Assembly (NCBI GenBank): GCA_902624455.1
Contig: CACNXQ010000002.1
Location: forward strand, 1 to 60,154
DNA length: 60,154 nucleotides
Source: an uncultured Pelagibacteraceae bacterium
GTDB lineage: Bacteria > Pseudomonadota > Alphaproteobacteria > Pelagibacterales > AG-422-B15
Direction: 5' to 3'
Part shown: in pieces, positions 25,648 through 32,688 of the stretch
Position numbering within the stretch: position 1 is the stretch's first letter
Layout of the letters: every line of letters starts with the position of its first letter
Notes under the pieces: model-generated
Databases searched by the model: none
Seen by the model: only the letters and a program-made list of their open reading frames with translations
What the model was told of the DNA's origin: nothing
Translations under genes and position numbers: made by a program

Positions 25648-26085
25648 TTAGAAAATAATACCGCTCAATCTTAGGGCCATCCAGAAAATTATTAATGTTG
25701 AAGGGACCCAAAGCAGAGACCTCACAGGTATTGCAATACCAGGAATTATCTTATTATAAAAAATATGACATAGTGAATGCGCTACTCTTATCCAAAAGTA
25801 GTAGAATGCTAAATCAATAAAATGTTCATCTACAGAACCTGTTACAAAGATAATAAGACAAACAGCATAAAAAAGGACTGGAAATTCAAAAAGATTTGTT
25901 AGATTTCGTTGAGCATTCTGAATCAATTCCCCACCCTCATTAAAAACGGGAATTTTATAGTCATCGGCTTTGCTGGTTTTATCGATTAAAATTGATTTGT
26001 GTCGCATGAGAAAGCTAAAAAGAAATACGGCTAAGGTAAGCCAAAACATATTGATTACTGGCTCAAAAATAAGTGCTGGATCCAT
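25648..26085 (-). CDS. MAPEG family membrane protein
   Basis: A 145-residue four-helix membrane protein of the MAPEG superfamily (eicosanoid and glutathione metabolism). The motif NAQRNLTNLFEFPVLFYAVC at about residues 56-75 is typical, including the Glu-Phe-Pro in helix 2, and helix 3 has FYYFWIRVAHSLCH. Bacterial members include glutathione transferases, but many have no assigned activity. It is divergent from the short transcription unit at 26172; the region between is AT-rich and must hold both promoters. Confidence 0.85.
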   Translation of the reverse strand: MDPALIFEPVINMFWLTLAVFLFSFLMRHKSILIDKTSKADDYKIPVFNEGGELIQNAQRNLTNLFEFPVLFYAVCLIIFVTGSVDEHFIDLAFYYFWIRVAHSLCHIFYNKIIPGIAIPVRSLLWVPSTLIIFWMALRLSGIIF

Positions 26086-26100
26086 TCAAAAACTCCTTGA

Positions 26101-26135
26101 TTGATATTAGAATCAATACAATTATATTATATAAT
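26101..26135 (+). promoter_or_regulatory. Candidate promoter of the short 26.2-kb transcription unit
   Basis: TTGATA (26101-26106) lies 18 bases upstream of TATTAT (26125-26130), with TATAAT at 26130-26135 as an alternative -10 element. The region is so AT-rich that chance matches are expected, so the assignment rests mainly on position upstream of the strong ribosome-binding site and terminator. Confidence 0.35.
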
Positions 26136-26156
26136 ATTCTTTTAACCATATTTATG

Positions 26157-26170
26157 AAAGGAGGTGGTCC
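26157..26170 (+). promoter_or_regulatory. Ribosome-binding site complementary to the whole 16S rRNA 3' tail
   Basis: AAAGGAGGTGGTCC at 26157-26170 can pair with all 14 terminal bases of the alphaproteobacterial 16S rRNA (GGAUCACCUCCUUU) by 13 Watson-Crick pairs and one G-U. The ATG at 26172 follows at a normal distance from GGAGG. No other gene in the window has a Shine-Dalgarno of this strength. Confidence 0.8.
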
Positions 26171-26171
26171 G

Positions 26172-26273
26172 ATGTCTATAAGTAGTATTGAGGAGCTTTG
26201 CTCGAGTAGTGAGAGTTATCCATACGACCGTAGATATGGAAACCTCCACTTTTTGAGTGGAGCTCCGTTCTAA
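26172..26273 (+). CDS. 33-residue peptide of a self-contained short transcription unit
   Basis: An ATG-started ORF of 33 codons, beginning MSISSIEELCSSSESYPYDR and ending in LSGAPF. An upstream in-frame ATG at 26154 would add MKGGGP but overlies the ribosome-binding site, so I reject it. It is soluble and Ser-rich at the start, with a single Cys10. The 3' part of the ORF encodes a perfect hairpin (26244-26262), and a strong terminator follows 8 bp after the stop. The unit could encode a real small protein, a leader peptide, or a regulatory RNA in which translation controls folding. I do not recognise a family. Confidence 0.65.
   Translation: MSISSIEELCSSSESYPYDRRYGNLHFLSGAPF
26242..26262 (+). 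promoter_or_regulatory. Competing anti-Shine-Dalgarno element and hairpin inside the small ORF
   Basis: ACCTCC (26242-26247) is the exact complement of GGAGGT (26160-26165) in the ribosome-binding site. Its last bases also form the stem CTCCACT (26244-26250), loop TTTTG, AGTGGAG (26256-26262). The two pairings are mutually exclusive, so the RNA can either hide its ribosome-binding site or form the local hairpin. Confidence 0.6.
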
Positions 26274-26281
26274 CTACTATT

Positions 26282-26309
26282 AGCCCCCATTAATTTGGGG
26301 GCTTTTTTT
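26282..26309 (+). terminator. Intrinsic terminator of the short transcription unit
   Basis: AGCCCCC (26282-26288), an 8-base loop and GGGGGCT (26297-26303) form a 7-bp GC-rich stem followed by a run of seven T (26303-26309). It is the clearest terminator in the window and ends at the stop of the convergent thioesterase gene. Confidence 0.9.
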
Positions 26310-26676
26310 AGATCTTCAAATTTGGTTTAAATTTTCGCGTTTTGTTTTTGTCATTAATTGCAACATATGAAAACTCACCTGTTGCAACCTCTACTTCTTT
26401 TTGATTCATTTCTGATCTCATGGCTGTAATTTTAAAGATCATTTTTGATTGTTTCACTGATACTACAGATCCATAAATATTAATAAATTTTCCAACGTGC
26501 ATTGGGTTTTTGTATTTTACTTTAGACTCAACCAGTACAGCATTTCCCTTCGAAACTAATTGTGTCATATATATACCACCATGCGCCATTTGCTTTACAA
26601 TCCATGCACCATGCGCTGTACCATATGGATTACTGTCTGGAGGTTGACAAATATTTCTTATTAATAATTTAGACAT
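26308..26676 (-). CDS. Hotdog-fold acyl-CoA thioesterase (YciA-like)
   Basis: A 122-residue single hotdog domain protein. The motif NPYGTAHGAWIVKQMAHGG at about residues 16-34 corresponds to the N-x-x-G-x-x-x-GG-W/x-x-x-x-MD region of YciA-type acyl-CoA thioesterases, although the usual Asp after Met is replaced by Ala-His here. The end VATGEFSYVAIN is typical. It would hydrolyse acyl-CoA esters, but the changed active-site helix makes specificity uncertain. It overlaps the VanZ-like gene by 8 bp, so the two are coupled. Confidence 0.82.
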   Translation of the reverse strand: MSKLLIRNICQPPDSNPYGTAHGAWIVKQMAHGGIYMTQLVSKGNAVLVESKVKYKNPMHVGKFINIYGSVVSVKQSKMIFKITAMRSEMNQKEVEVATGEFSYVAINDKNKTRKFKPNLKI

Positions 26677-27031
26677 ACTTAGATCTGATATAATTTATTA
26701 GATAAATACCTAATACACAACCAACTATATTTGCAAAGCCTTCCATGATTACAAAATCACGAAAGGGTAAGATAAAATGTATAAACTCAATAAATACACT
26801 TGTAATTAAGGCTAAGCTAATACCAAAGATAAAATTATTTGATTTATTGTTAGATAGTTGCGCTAATGCACCCAGTACGAAAAAAGCTATAAAATGAACA
26901 CCATAGTCACTAATTGTACTTGCAACATCTCTGACTATTGAAACCTCAGGAACTGGACGTACGTATGAGTAATAAATATAAAAAAGATAAAAAAAGAAGG
27001 TAACTCTGGGAAGATTTGATACAATATTCAT
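26669..27031 (-). CDS. VanZ-like membrane protein
   Basis: A 120-residue membrane protein with four predicted helices. The pattern YGVHFIAFFVLGALAQL (conserved D/x-x-x-H-F-x-x-F/Y), then EFIHFILPFRDFVIMEGFAN with ... E-x-x-Q/H-x-x-x-x-x-R-x-x-x-x-x-D/E-x-x-x-N, matches the VanZ family. Its role is unknown in most bacteria; VanZ itself affects teicoplanin resistance. It is the first gene of a two-gene minus-strand unit with the thioesterase and is divergent from the SDR gene, with 26 bp between the starts. Confidence 0.82.
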   Translation of the reverse strand: MNIVSNLPRVTFFFYLFYIYYSYVRPVPEVSIVRDVASTISDYGVHFIAFFVLGALAQLSNNKSNNFIFGISLALITSVFIEFIHFILPFRDFVIMEGFANIVGCVLGIYLINYIRSKYV

Positions 27032-27057
27032 GAATGCACTATAGGTTTAAAAAATAA

Positions 27058-27735
27058 ATGCACAATATATTAATCATCGGAGCTAATCGAGGCTTAGGAC
27101 TTGAATTCGCAAAACAATATAGTGACGAAAATCATAATGTTTTTGCTACCACAAGAAATAAATCAGAGTCTAAAGCTTTAGATGCAATCAGCAAAATAAA
27201 AGTATTTGAACTTGATCTAAATTCTGATGAAAGTTTAGATAATTTTGTACAACAAATTTCATCTCAAAAAATAGACATACTTATTCATAATGCTGGCATT
27301 TTTCGTGATGAACAATTAGATGAAGATCTTGATATAGATGCCTGGATGAATGAACTGAGGATTAATGCAGTTATTCCTATTATCTTGGCAAGAAAATTGA
27401 AGTCTAATCTTCAAATGGGTTTAAGTAAAAAAATAGTTTTCATATCAAGTCAAATGGGAAGTATTGACGATAATTACTCTGGAAGATTCTATTTTTATAG
27501 ATCTTCAAAATCAGCATTAAATTCAGCCGCAAAGAGTCTTTCAATTGATTGGAAAGAAGATGGCATTTCAATCTTAATTCTTCATCCTGGGTGGGTAAAA
27601 ACAGACATGGGAGGAGACAATGCCAAACTAGAAATACCTGATAGTATTTCCCAGATGATCAAAGTCATTAATGATTTGAATTTAACTAATTCAGGATCAT
27701 TTGTTAATTATGCTGGTGAAAAACTAGAATGGTAA
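27058..27735 (+). CDS. Short-chain dehydrogenase/reductase
   Basis: A 225-residue classical SDR. The cofactor-binding motif GANRGLG lies at residues 7-13, NAG at about 79-81 (IHNAGIF), the catalytic Ser in FISSQMGS and the YxxxK-type active site in YRSSKSALN near residues 150-158. The C-terminal PGWVKTDMGG is typical. It resembles C-factor/sniffer-type carbonyl reductases; the substrate is unknown. It overlaps the downstream FMN-binding protein gene by 7 bp, suggesting a shared transcript. Confidence 0.9.
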   Translation: MHNILIIGANRGLGLEFAKQYSDENHNVFATTRNKSESKALDAISKIKVFELDLNSDESLDNFVQQISSQKIDILIHNAGIFRDEQLDEDLDIDAWMNELRINAVIPIILARKLKSNLQMGLSKKIVFISSQMGSIDDNYSGRFYFYRSSKSALNSAAKSLSIDWKEDGISILILHPGWVKTDMGGDNAKLEIPDSISQMIKVINDLNLTNSGSFVNYAGEKLEW

Positions 27736-28355
27736 ACCCGAATAAAGATAAACCAGATTTTTATAATGATTTAGACAAGATTGTCGACGCTCTATGGGAC
27801 TTGCTTTTAATTGGTAAAAACAAGTCCAAGTCCGAATTTCATCAAGGCTATATTGCAACCTACAACAATAACTATCCATCAATTCGTACAGTAGTCTTGA
27901 GACATGTGAATAAATCTAAAAATACCATAAGTTTTCATACAGATATAAGATCAAAGAAAATTGAAGAATTAAAAGACAACAACAAACTAAGTATGCTCTT
28001 TTATGATCATGGTAAAAAAATACAATTAAAAATTTCTGGTGATGCAGTCATACATAACGAAAATGATCTATCACGAAATGCATGGGATCAATCAAGATCG
28101 TTTAGTAAAAAATGCTATATTGTAGAAAATGCACCAGGTACATCCTCAGATAAACCTGTTTCAGGATACTTGCCAGAACATGAACAAGACCTTCCAAATG
28201 AAGATGTATTAGAAAAAGGTTATGCCAATTTTACACTTGTAGAAATACAAATTTCAAATATTGAGTGGCTCTATTTACATAGAGATGGTCATAGAAGAGC
28301 TTTATTTACATTTGAAAATAATGTTTTAATCAAAAAGAGTTGGTTGACGCCATAA
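27729..28355 (+). CDS. Pyridoxamine 5'-phosphate oxidase-like FMN-binding protein
   Basis: A 208-residue split-barrel flavoprotein. The motif SIRTVVLRHVNKSKNTISFH at about residues 51-70 and TDIRSKKIEELKDN match the Pnpox/Alr4036 FMN-binding fold. The C-terminal WLYLHRDGHRRALFTFE includes the R-R residues conserved in PdxH, but the protein lacks the full PdxH substrate motif, so assignment as true pyridoxamine-phosphate oxidase is not safe. It lies between the SDR and the HD-oxygenase genes on the same strand. Confidence 0.8.
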   Translation: MVNPNKDKPDFYNDLDKIVDALWDLLLIGKNKSKSEFHQGYIATYNNNYPSIRTVVLRHVNKSKNTISFHTDIRSKKIEELKDNNKLSMLFYDHGKKIQLKISGDAVIHNENDLSRNAWDQSRSFSKKCYIVENAPGTSSDKPVSGYLPEHEQDLPNEDVLEKGYANFTLVEIQISNIEWLYLHRDGHRRALFTFENNVLIKKSWLTP

Positions 28356-28390
28356 TACAAGTTATCATCAACTAATTATTAAATTTACTA

Positions 28391-28963
28391 ATGACTGTTC
28401 CTACTTACAAAAATAACATTGATCAGTTTGTTATAGACTTATCCCATTGGTATAAAACAGCAGGACAGAATAATTACGATGAAGTGGTCACAATTAGTGA
28501 TCATATGCTTCAGGCAGCCTCAATTGCATATGATGAAGGGCTATCGAATAGTAATATACTATCCTGTTTATTTCATGATATTGGTCACATGATCATTGAT
28601 GATGAAGACGATCCGTCTGAACTAATTGGAAACATTTACCATGAAACGATAGCCGCAAGTTTCTTATCAAAAATTTTCATCAATGAAGTTGTAGAGCCGG
28701 TAAAAAATCACGTGAAAGCAAAAAGATGGTTATGCACTTCAGACCAAAGATATTATGAACAACTGTCTCCAGCTTCTAAACAGTCTTTTGAAGAACAGGG
28801 CAGCTACATGAGTGATGAAGAAATGAAAGATTTTATGTCTTCTGATCATTTTCATATATCAATTAAAGTTAGAGAAATAGACGATAGAGCTAAAATAAAA
28901 AATAAGGAAACATACCCTATAAGTTTCTATAAAGATCAAATTAAAGAGTGCTTAAAACATTAA
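28391..28963 (+). CDS. HD-domain oxygenase, PhnZ/TmpB-like
   Basis: A 190-residue HD-fold protein. It matches, from memory, the mixed-valent diiron oxygenase PhnZ, which cleaves the C-P bond of 2-amino-1-hydroxyethylphosphonate, and TmpB. Candidate iron ligands are H38, the pair H62-D63 (LFHDIGH), H84, H107 in NHVKAKRW and D164. The PhnZ-like segment KRWLCTSDQRYYEQLSPASK is well conserved. E31 matches the PhnZ second-sphere Glu, while the gating Tyr is shifted by one (Y29). The hydroxylase partner (PhnY/TmpA) is not in this window. It is followed with no gap by a DMT permease and faces a PiT-like carrier. The substrate could be a phosphonate or an inositol-like compound. Confidence 0.8.
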   Translation: MTVPTYKNNIDQFVIDLSHWYKTAGQNNYDEVVTISDHMLQAASIAYDEGLSNSNILSCLFHDIGHMIIDDEDDPSELIGNIYHETIAASFLSKIFINEVVEPVKNHVKAKRWLCTSDQRYYEQLSPASKQSFEEQGSYMSDEEMKDFMSSDHFHISIKVREIDDRAKIKNKETYPISFYKDQIKECLKH

Positions 28964-29800
28964 ATGGATGGTTTTGTCTTTTTAGTGGTCCTGTCCTCTG
29001 CGTTGATGCACGCAACGTGGAACAGCACAATTAAACAAGGCCCCAACAGCTTTCTTGAAAGTTTAAATATTTATATCTGGAAAATTCCTCTCACTTTAAC
29101 TTTGATATTAATTCTTCCATTTCCACATGAGGATAGTTGGCCTTTTATTGCGGTATCAGTTTTTATTCATATACTTTACAACTATGCTCTAGCTTATTCG
29201 TATCAACATAATGATATTACAAAAGTTTATCCTATTTTTAGAGGAACACCTCCCCTCATCATACTTGTATTTAGTTATTTATTTTTAAATGAAACAATAA
29301 GCTTTATTGGTTGGATTGCGGTCATCATTACAAGTTTAGGCATTCTTTCTATTTCTTTCACAGGAAGTATTATTCAAAAAAAATCAATCTTATCGATATC
29401 ACTAGTCACACTGTCTATTGTCACGTACTCCATAATCGATGGTTTAGGTGCAAGAGCCAGTGAACAGAGCTTTAGCTATCTTGCTTGGCTATTCTTTATA
29501 AAAGGAAGCCTGTATTCGATAATAATCATTAGCCAGCAAGGCTATCAAACAAGTTTTGAGCACCTCAATAACAACCGTATTAGAGGGATTGTAACAAGCT
29601 TAATATCGTTTTTAAGTTATAGTCTTATATTGTGGGCCGTAACTAAAGCGCCGATAGTGTATGTTGCCGCCTTAAGAGAAACTTCGATCATTTTTGTAGG
29701 AATTATAGGATGGCTGTTTTTGTCGGAGAAACTCTCAAAGATTAAAATTCTATCTATTATCATAATTGCCCTAGGAGCAGTTCTTTTAAGACTGTCATAG
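28964..29800 (+). CDS. DMT family (EamA) permease linked to the HD oxygenase
   Basis: A 278-residue inner-membrane carrier with about ten helices. EamA hallmarks are the N-terminal SSALMHATWNSTIKQG, the repeat-1 end YPIFRGTPPLIILVFSYLFLNE, and the C-terminal end WLFLSEKLSKIKILSIIIIALG, quoted here in pieces (YPIFRGTPPLIIL, WLFLSEKLSKIK). It begins on the base after the HD-oxygenase stop, so the two are almost certainly co-transcribed and it may carry the oxygenase substrate or product. It differs from the permease at 13.6 kb, so they are not a recent duplication. Confidence 0.88.
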   Translation: MDGFVFLVVLSSALMHATWNSTIKQGPNSFLESLNIYIWKIPLTLTLILILPFPHEDSWPFIAVSVFIHILYNYALAYSYQHNDITKVYPIFRGTPPLIILVFSYLFLNETISFIGWIAVIITSLGILSISFTGSIIQKKSILSISLVTLSIVTYSIIDGLGARASEQSFSYLAWLFFIKGSLYSIIIISQQGYQTSFEHLNNNRIRGIVTSLISFLSYSLILWAVTKAPIVYVAALRETSIIFVGIIGWLFLSEKLSKIKILSIIIIALGAVLLRLS

Positions 29801-29815
29801 AGCAATTATATAAAA

Positions 29816-30814
29816 TTAATTAAATCCGAAAGATGCGGCTAAAAAAGCAAAGTTAATATCTTCATATCCACCAGGTATTATCACATAATGAATTGATAGA
29901 ACTATTGCCACAGAAATCAGAAGACCACTAACCATTTTAAGGAAGTCTTTACCAATAATTGGAAAAACATAGCCAAGTTTATAATCAGCGGCTGTTGTTG
30001 CGATAGCTAATTCACGACCACACAAAATACCTACAAATACCCATGTGGTTGACATTGGGATATCATTATATTGCTTAAAATAAAGCAATATAAAGGCGTA
30101 AACACCATCAATGATTGTAGCAGATCTTACGAAACGAGTTCCAGTTTTATCCAATACAATTTTTTGAATACGTCCTCCCTTTTCATAAAATATATAAAAT
30201 AACAATGCAGAACAAAGAAGCATAATCGCGACTAACATTGTTAAAGGTAGTTCCCTAGGTAAAAATACAGCAATGTTAGCCATATCGTGTGATAACCACG
30301 TATACCAGAGGAAACCTGTTGTCATCCACTGAAAGACTCTCCATTGTTTAATATTTTCAACCTTATCAAATTTTTCATTAATGTACCTTGAGAGAACAAT
30401 CCATATCGTATAAGCAATGATTGCAGCTAATCCGTAACCCATTACAGATTTGACCAAAACTTTTTCCAAAATTACAGTAGATGCAAATGCGGATAGCACC
30501 AAAAATGTTGTAGATACTGGAACACCAAATCTTGTTAATAGCAAAAGAAAGCCTGGAGCTGCTGCGTGATACCATTTAATTTCCTGATATGGTATTTTAT
30601 TCAATCTACCGTATGAAATATCATCATACATGTACCATCCATAAAATAGTGTTAAGCTTAATATGGATGCAGCAGCACCTGCAAGTATATACCATTTAAA
30701 CTTTTCTGAATTTGATGCGATAAAAGTTCCTAGTGTTTGCACACTGTCATTAGCTACAACAGAATAAGCAGCTAAAGAAAAACCAATAATCATATAAATT
30801 TCAGATATTTCCAT
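29816..30814 (-). CDS. PiT-like inorganic phosphate (or related anion) transporter
   Basis: A 332-residue protein with about nine to ten transmembrane helices. Patterns recalling the PiT family are VANDSVQTLGTFIAS near the N terminus (NDxxxxxG), FGVPVSTTFLVL (the G-x-P-V-S-T-T repeat) and a second SHDMANIAVFLP with DIPMSTTWVFVGILCG. The protein is shorter and the conserved GANDVANA motifs are altered, so it is a divergent member. A good Shine-Dalgarno (GGAGAG) precedes the start. It converges with the HD-oxygenase/DMT pair, which is consistent with a phosphorus theme. Confidence 0.75.
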   Translation of the reverse strand: MEISEIYMIIGFSLAAYSVVANDSVQTLGTFIASNSEKFKWYILAGAAASILSLTLFYGWYMYDDISYGRLNKIPYQEIKWYHAAAPGFLLLLTRFGVPVSTTFLVLSAFASTVILEKVLVKSVMGYGLAAIIAYTIWIVLSRYINEKFDKVENIKQWRVFQWMTTGFLWYTWLSHDMANIAVFLPRELPLTMLVAIMLLCSALLFYIFYEKGGRIQKIVLDKTGTRFVRSATIIDGVYAFILLYFKQYNDIPMSTTWVFVGILCGRELAIATTAADYKLGYVFPIIGKDFLKMVSGLLISVAIVLSIHYVIIPGGYEDINFAFLAASFGFN

Positions 30815-31148
30815 TGTCTCTTCTCTCCTTAATTGAAAATATTAAATAATGAATTTAGACAAGTAATTGCTTGTATCTGGTTTGGACATTCTTTTTCGAT
30901 TTTTATATTTTTCATAATAAAAATTGAAATTTTGAAATTTAAAGAATTATCAACCATGTTTTGATTCGTGTGAAAATCTCAAGAACTTACGAACTTATAT
31001 TTAAAATTTTGTGTAGATAATTTACGCTATTTATTCAGATTGATGTGATCGTAATTTTAGATAATGTAAAATATTCATAAAAACTTATAAGTTGCTGTTT
31101 TACATAATAAAACTTGAACTTAATAAATTGATCTGTTAATGTTATTTT
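30815..31148. other. Long non-coding gap with a dyad
   Basis: This 334-bp AT-rich stretch upstream of the PiT-like gene holds no convincing ORF. It contains ATGTAAAA (31064-31071) and TTTTACAT (31098-31105), a perfect 8-bp inverted repeat separated by 26 bases, with the 12-bp palindrome AACTTATAAGTT (31082-31093) between the arms. This could be an operator or an RNA hairpin. I see no clear Pho-box repeat. Confidence 0.4.
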
Positions 31149-31298
31149 ATGTTGAATAAATTATTGAATAACAAATCTGAGCTCGAAAAGAAGTTAGATA
31201 ACATAAATCACATTATGGAACTCATACGAACAGTAGTTCCTCTGCTGTTATTAGTCTTAAACACAATCATTATATTAAAGATATTTGAATTTATTTAG
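31149..31298 (+). CDS. Possible 49-residue coiled-coil/single-span membrane protein
   Basis: An ATG-started frame of 49 codons. Residues 1-20 are charged and helical (KSELEKKLDNINHIMEL) and residues 28-45 form a hydrophobic segment (VVPLLLLVLNTIIILKIF), a layout common in small membrane-anchored helical peptides. Its 3' end overlaps the convergent YwaF-like gene by 24 bp. No clear Shine-Dalgarno is seen. The mixed charged/hydrophobic pattern is not expected by chance in such AT-rich DNA, but the evidence is modest. Confidence 0.45.
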   Translation: MLNKLLNNKSELEKKLDNINHIMELIRTVVPLLLLVLNTIIILKIFEFI

Positions 31299-31994
31299 TC
31301 TCATTAAGGCTAAGTACATCCAATACGACATCACAAACATAATCAGGGCTAATATTGCTAAATAAGGTATATGCCATGGAGGTGCCGGAAATAGTGTGAG
31401 GATTGTATCAGAGCCAGGTTTAATCATTAAATACCAATAATTAGCATCTTGCTGATAATCTCTGAGAACGATGTTTAATAGATAGATTACGGGTAAAATT
31501 AAGACTGATATAATAAAAACCCTCAATACTGAAAACCAGTTTAATGATGTTTTTAAGCATAAACATGCAAAAATAATAGCAACAACAAGTAACCCATGAC
31601 CAAAGAAGAATGTTGCATACTCTAGATCAGGAAAATGATATTTCAAATCAGGTGTTACCATCGCGAGAAGGTTGCCAGAGAGTCCCCAGAAAAAAGCAAT
31701 CTCAAAAAAGAACTTTTTGTTCGTAATTAAATATACGCCCATGCTTATCGCAGCTAAATGACAAATATGAATAGGAAACAGTAACAATAATTCATGGCCA
31801 AATAAGAAATATCTATAAAAGGGTTTTATCAACTCATGAATTATAAGAAGACCGCCCAAAACTAGTTTCGTAGATACAATCTGACCATTATTATTATTGT
31901 AATTAAGGGAAAGCGGTAAAAGGAAAGAAATAAAAATTATACTGCAAAATGTAAATATATGTTGCTGTCCAAAAAGAATAAACTGGTCTTGCAT
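31275..31994 (-). CDS. YwaF-like (TIGR02206 family) membrane protein
   Basis: A 239-residue membrane protein with seven predicted helices. Recognisable TIGR02206 segments are LLLLFPIHICHLAAIS (LPLHLCxL pattern) at about residues 70-85, AFFWGLSGNLLAMVTPDLKY and TFFFGHGLLVVAIIFA (F-x-x-H-G). The conserved polar residues H, C and H of these motifs suggest an enzymatic membrane fold, and the family relates to TMEM164-type acyltransferases, but function here is not established. It follows the GST gene after 7 bp on the same strand. Confidence 0.82.
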   Translation of the reverse strand: MQDQFILFGQQHIFTFCSIIFISFLLPLSLNYNNNNGQIVSTKLVLGGLLIIHELIKPFYRYFLFGHELLLLFPIHICHLAAISMGVYLITNKKFFFEIAFFWGLSGNLLAMVTPDLKYHFPDLEYATFFFGHGLLVVAIIFACLCLKTSLNWFSVLRVFIISVLILPVIYLLNIVLRDYQQDANYWYLMIKPGSDTILTLFPAPPWHIPYLAILALIMFVMSYWMYLALMRLNKFKYL

Positions 31995-32001
31995 TTTAAT
32001 T

Positions 32002-32688
32002 TTATTTTTGAATTATAGATGATCCTGTCTCTTTCATATCAGTTTCATTTTTACGACTTTTCATCATTTCGATGATATCAATAGGTACTGATACACCTTT
32101 TTTACATGCTGGTCTGTTTTCCATCATGGACATCCATCGTTGTAAACCGTCTAATCCATCAACACTTATGCCAGACCATTTATGAATACGAACCCAACAC
32201 CAATTTGCAATGTCTGCAATACTGAAGTCGTCTGCTAAAAATTCGTGATCTTTAAGTCTGGTTTCGAGCACTTCAAACAAGCGTCGACCTTCATTTTGAT
32301 AACGATCAATTGCTGGCTGTATTTTTTCACCTGGCCAATATCTGAAGAATACATTGGCCTGACCCATCATCGGTCCTATTCCACCCATTTGAAACATTAG
32401 CCACTGTATAACTTTAGATCGAGCAACGGGTTCTGTTGGTAATAATTTTCCAGCTTTTTCAGCAAGATAAATTAATTGTGCCCCACTCTCCATAATGGCT
32501 AAGTTATCTGAATCAGTATCTACAATGACAGGAATACGTCCATTTGGATTGAGTTTTAAAAAATCTTTTTTCTTCTGATCTCCGTTCATTAAATTCACTA
32601 CATGAACATTGTATGGAATTTCCAATTCCTCTAATGCAACGGAAGTCTTATAACCATTAGGAGTTGGTGAAGTGTATAACTCAATCAT
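32002..32688 (-). CDS. Glutathione S-transferase family protein (YfcG/nu-class type)
   Basis: A 228-residue GST with an N-terminal thioredoxin fold ([20 protein letters not shown]; the TPNG motif places the active-site Thr/Asn typical of YfcG-type disulfide reductases) and the helical C-terminal domain ([20 protein letters not shown], then [11 protein letters not shown]). The nu-class enzymes reduce disulfides with glutathione and lack an active-site Cys. The gene begins directly after the haloalkane dehalogenase stop, so a glutathione-linked detoxification step following dehalogenation is possible but not shown. Confidence 0.9.
   Translation of the reverse strand: MIELYTSPTPNGYKTSVALEELEIPYNVHVVNLMNGDQKKKDFLKLNPNGRIPVIVDTDSDNLAIMESGAQLIYLAEKAGKLLPTEPVARSKVIQWLMFQMGGIGPMMGQANVFFRYWPGEKIQPAIDRYQNEGRRLFEVLETRLKDHEFLADDFSIADIANWCWVRIHKWSGISVDGLDGLQRWMSMMENRPACKKGVSVPIDIIEMMKSRKNETDMKETGSSIIQK

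Noticed and set aside
26073-26273. A 66-residue reading frame from 26073 through the short transcription unit
   Set aside because: Its first part overlaps the start of the divergent MAPEG gene and its promoter region, and the strong ribosome-binding site lies inside it. The ATG at 26172 is the supported start.
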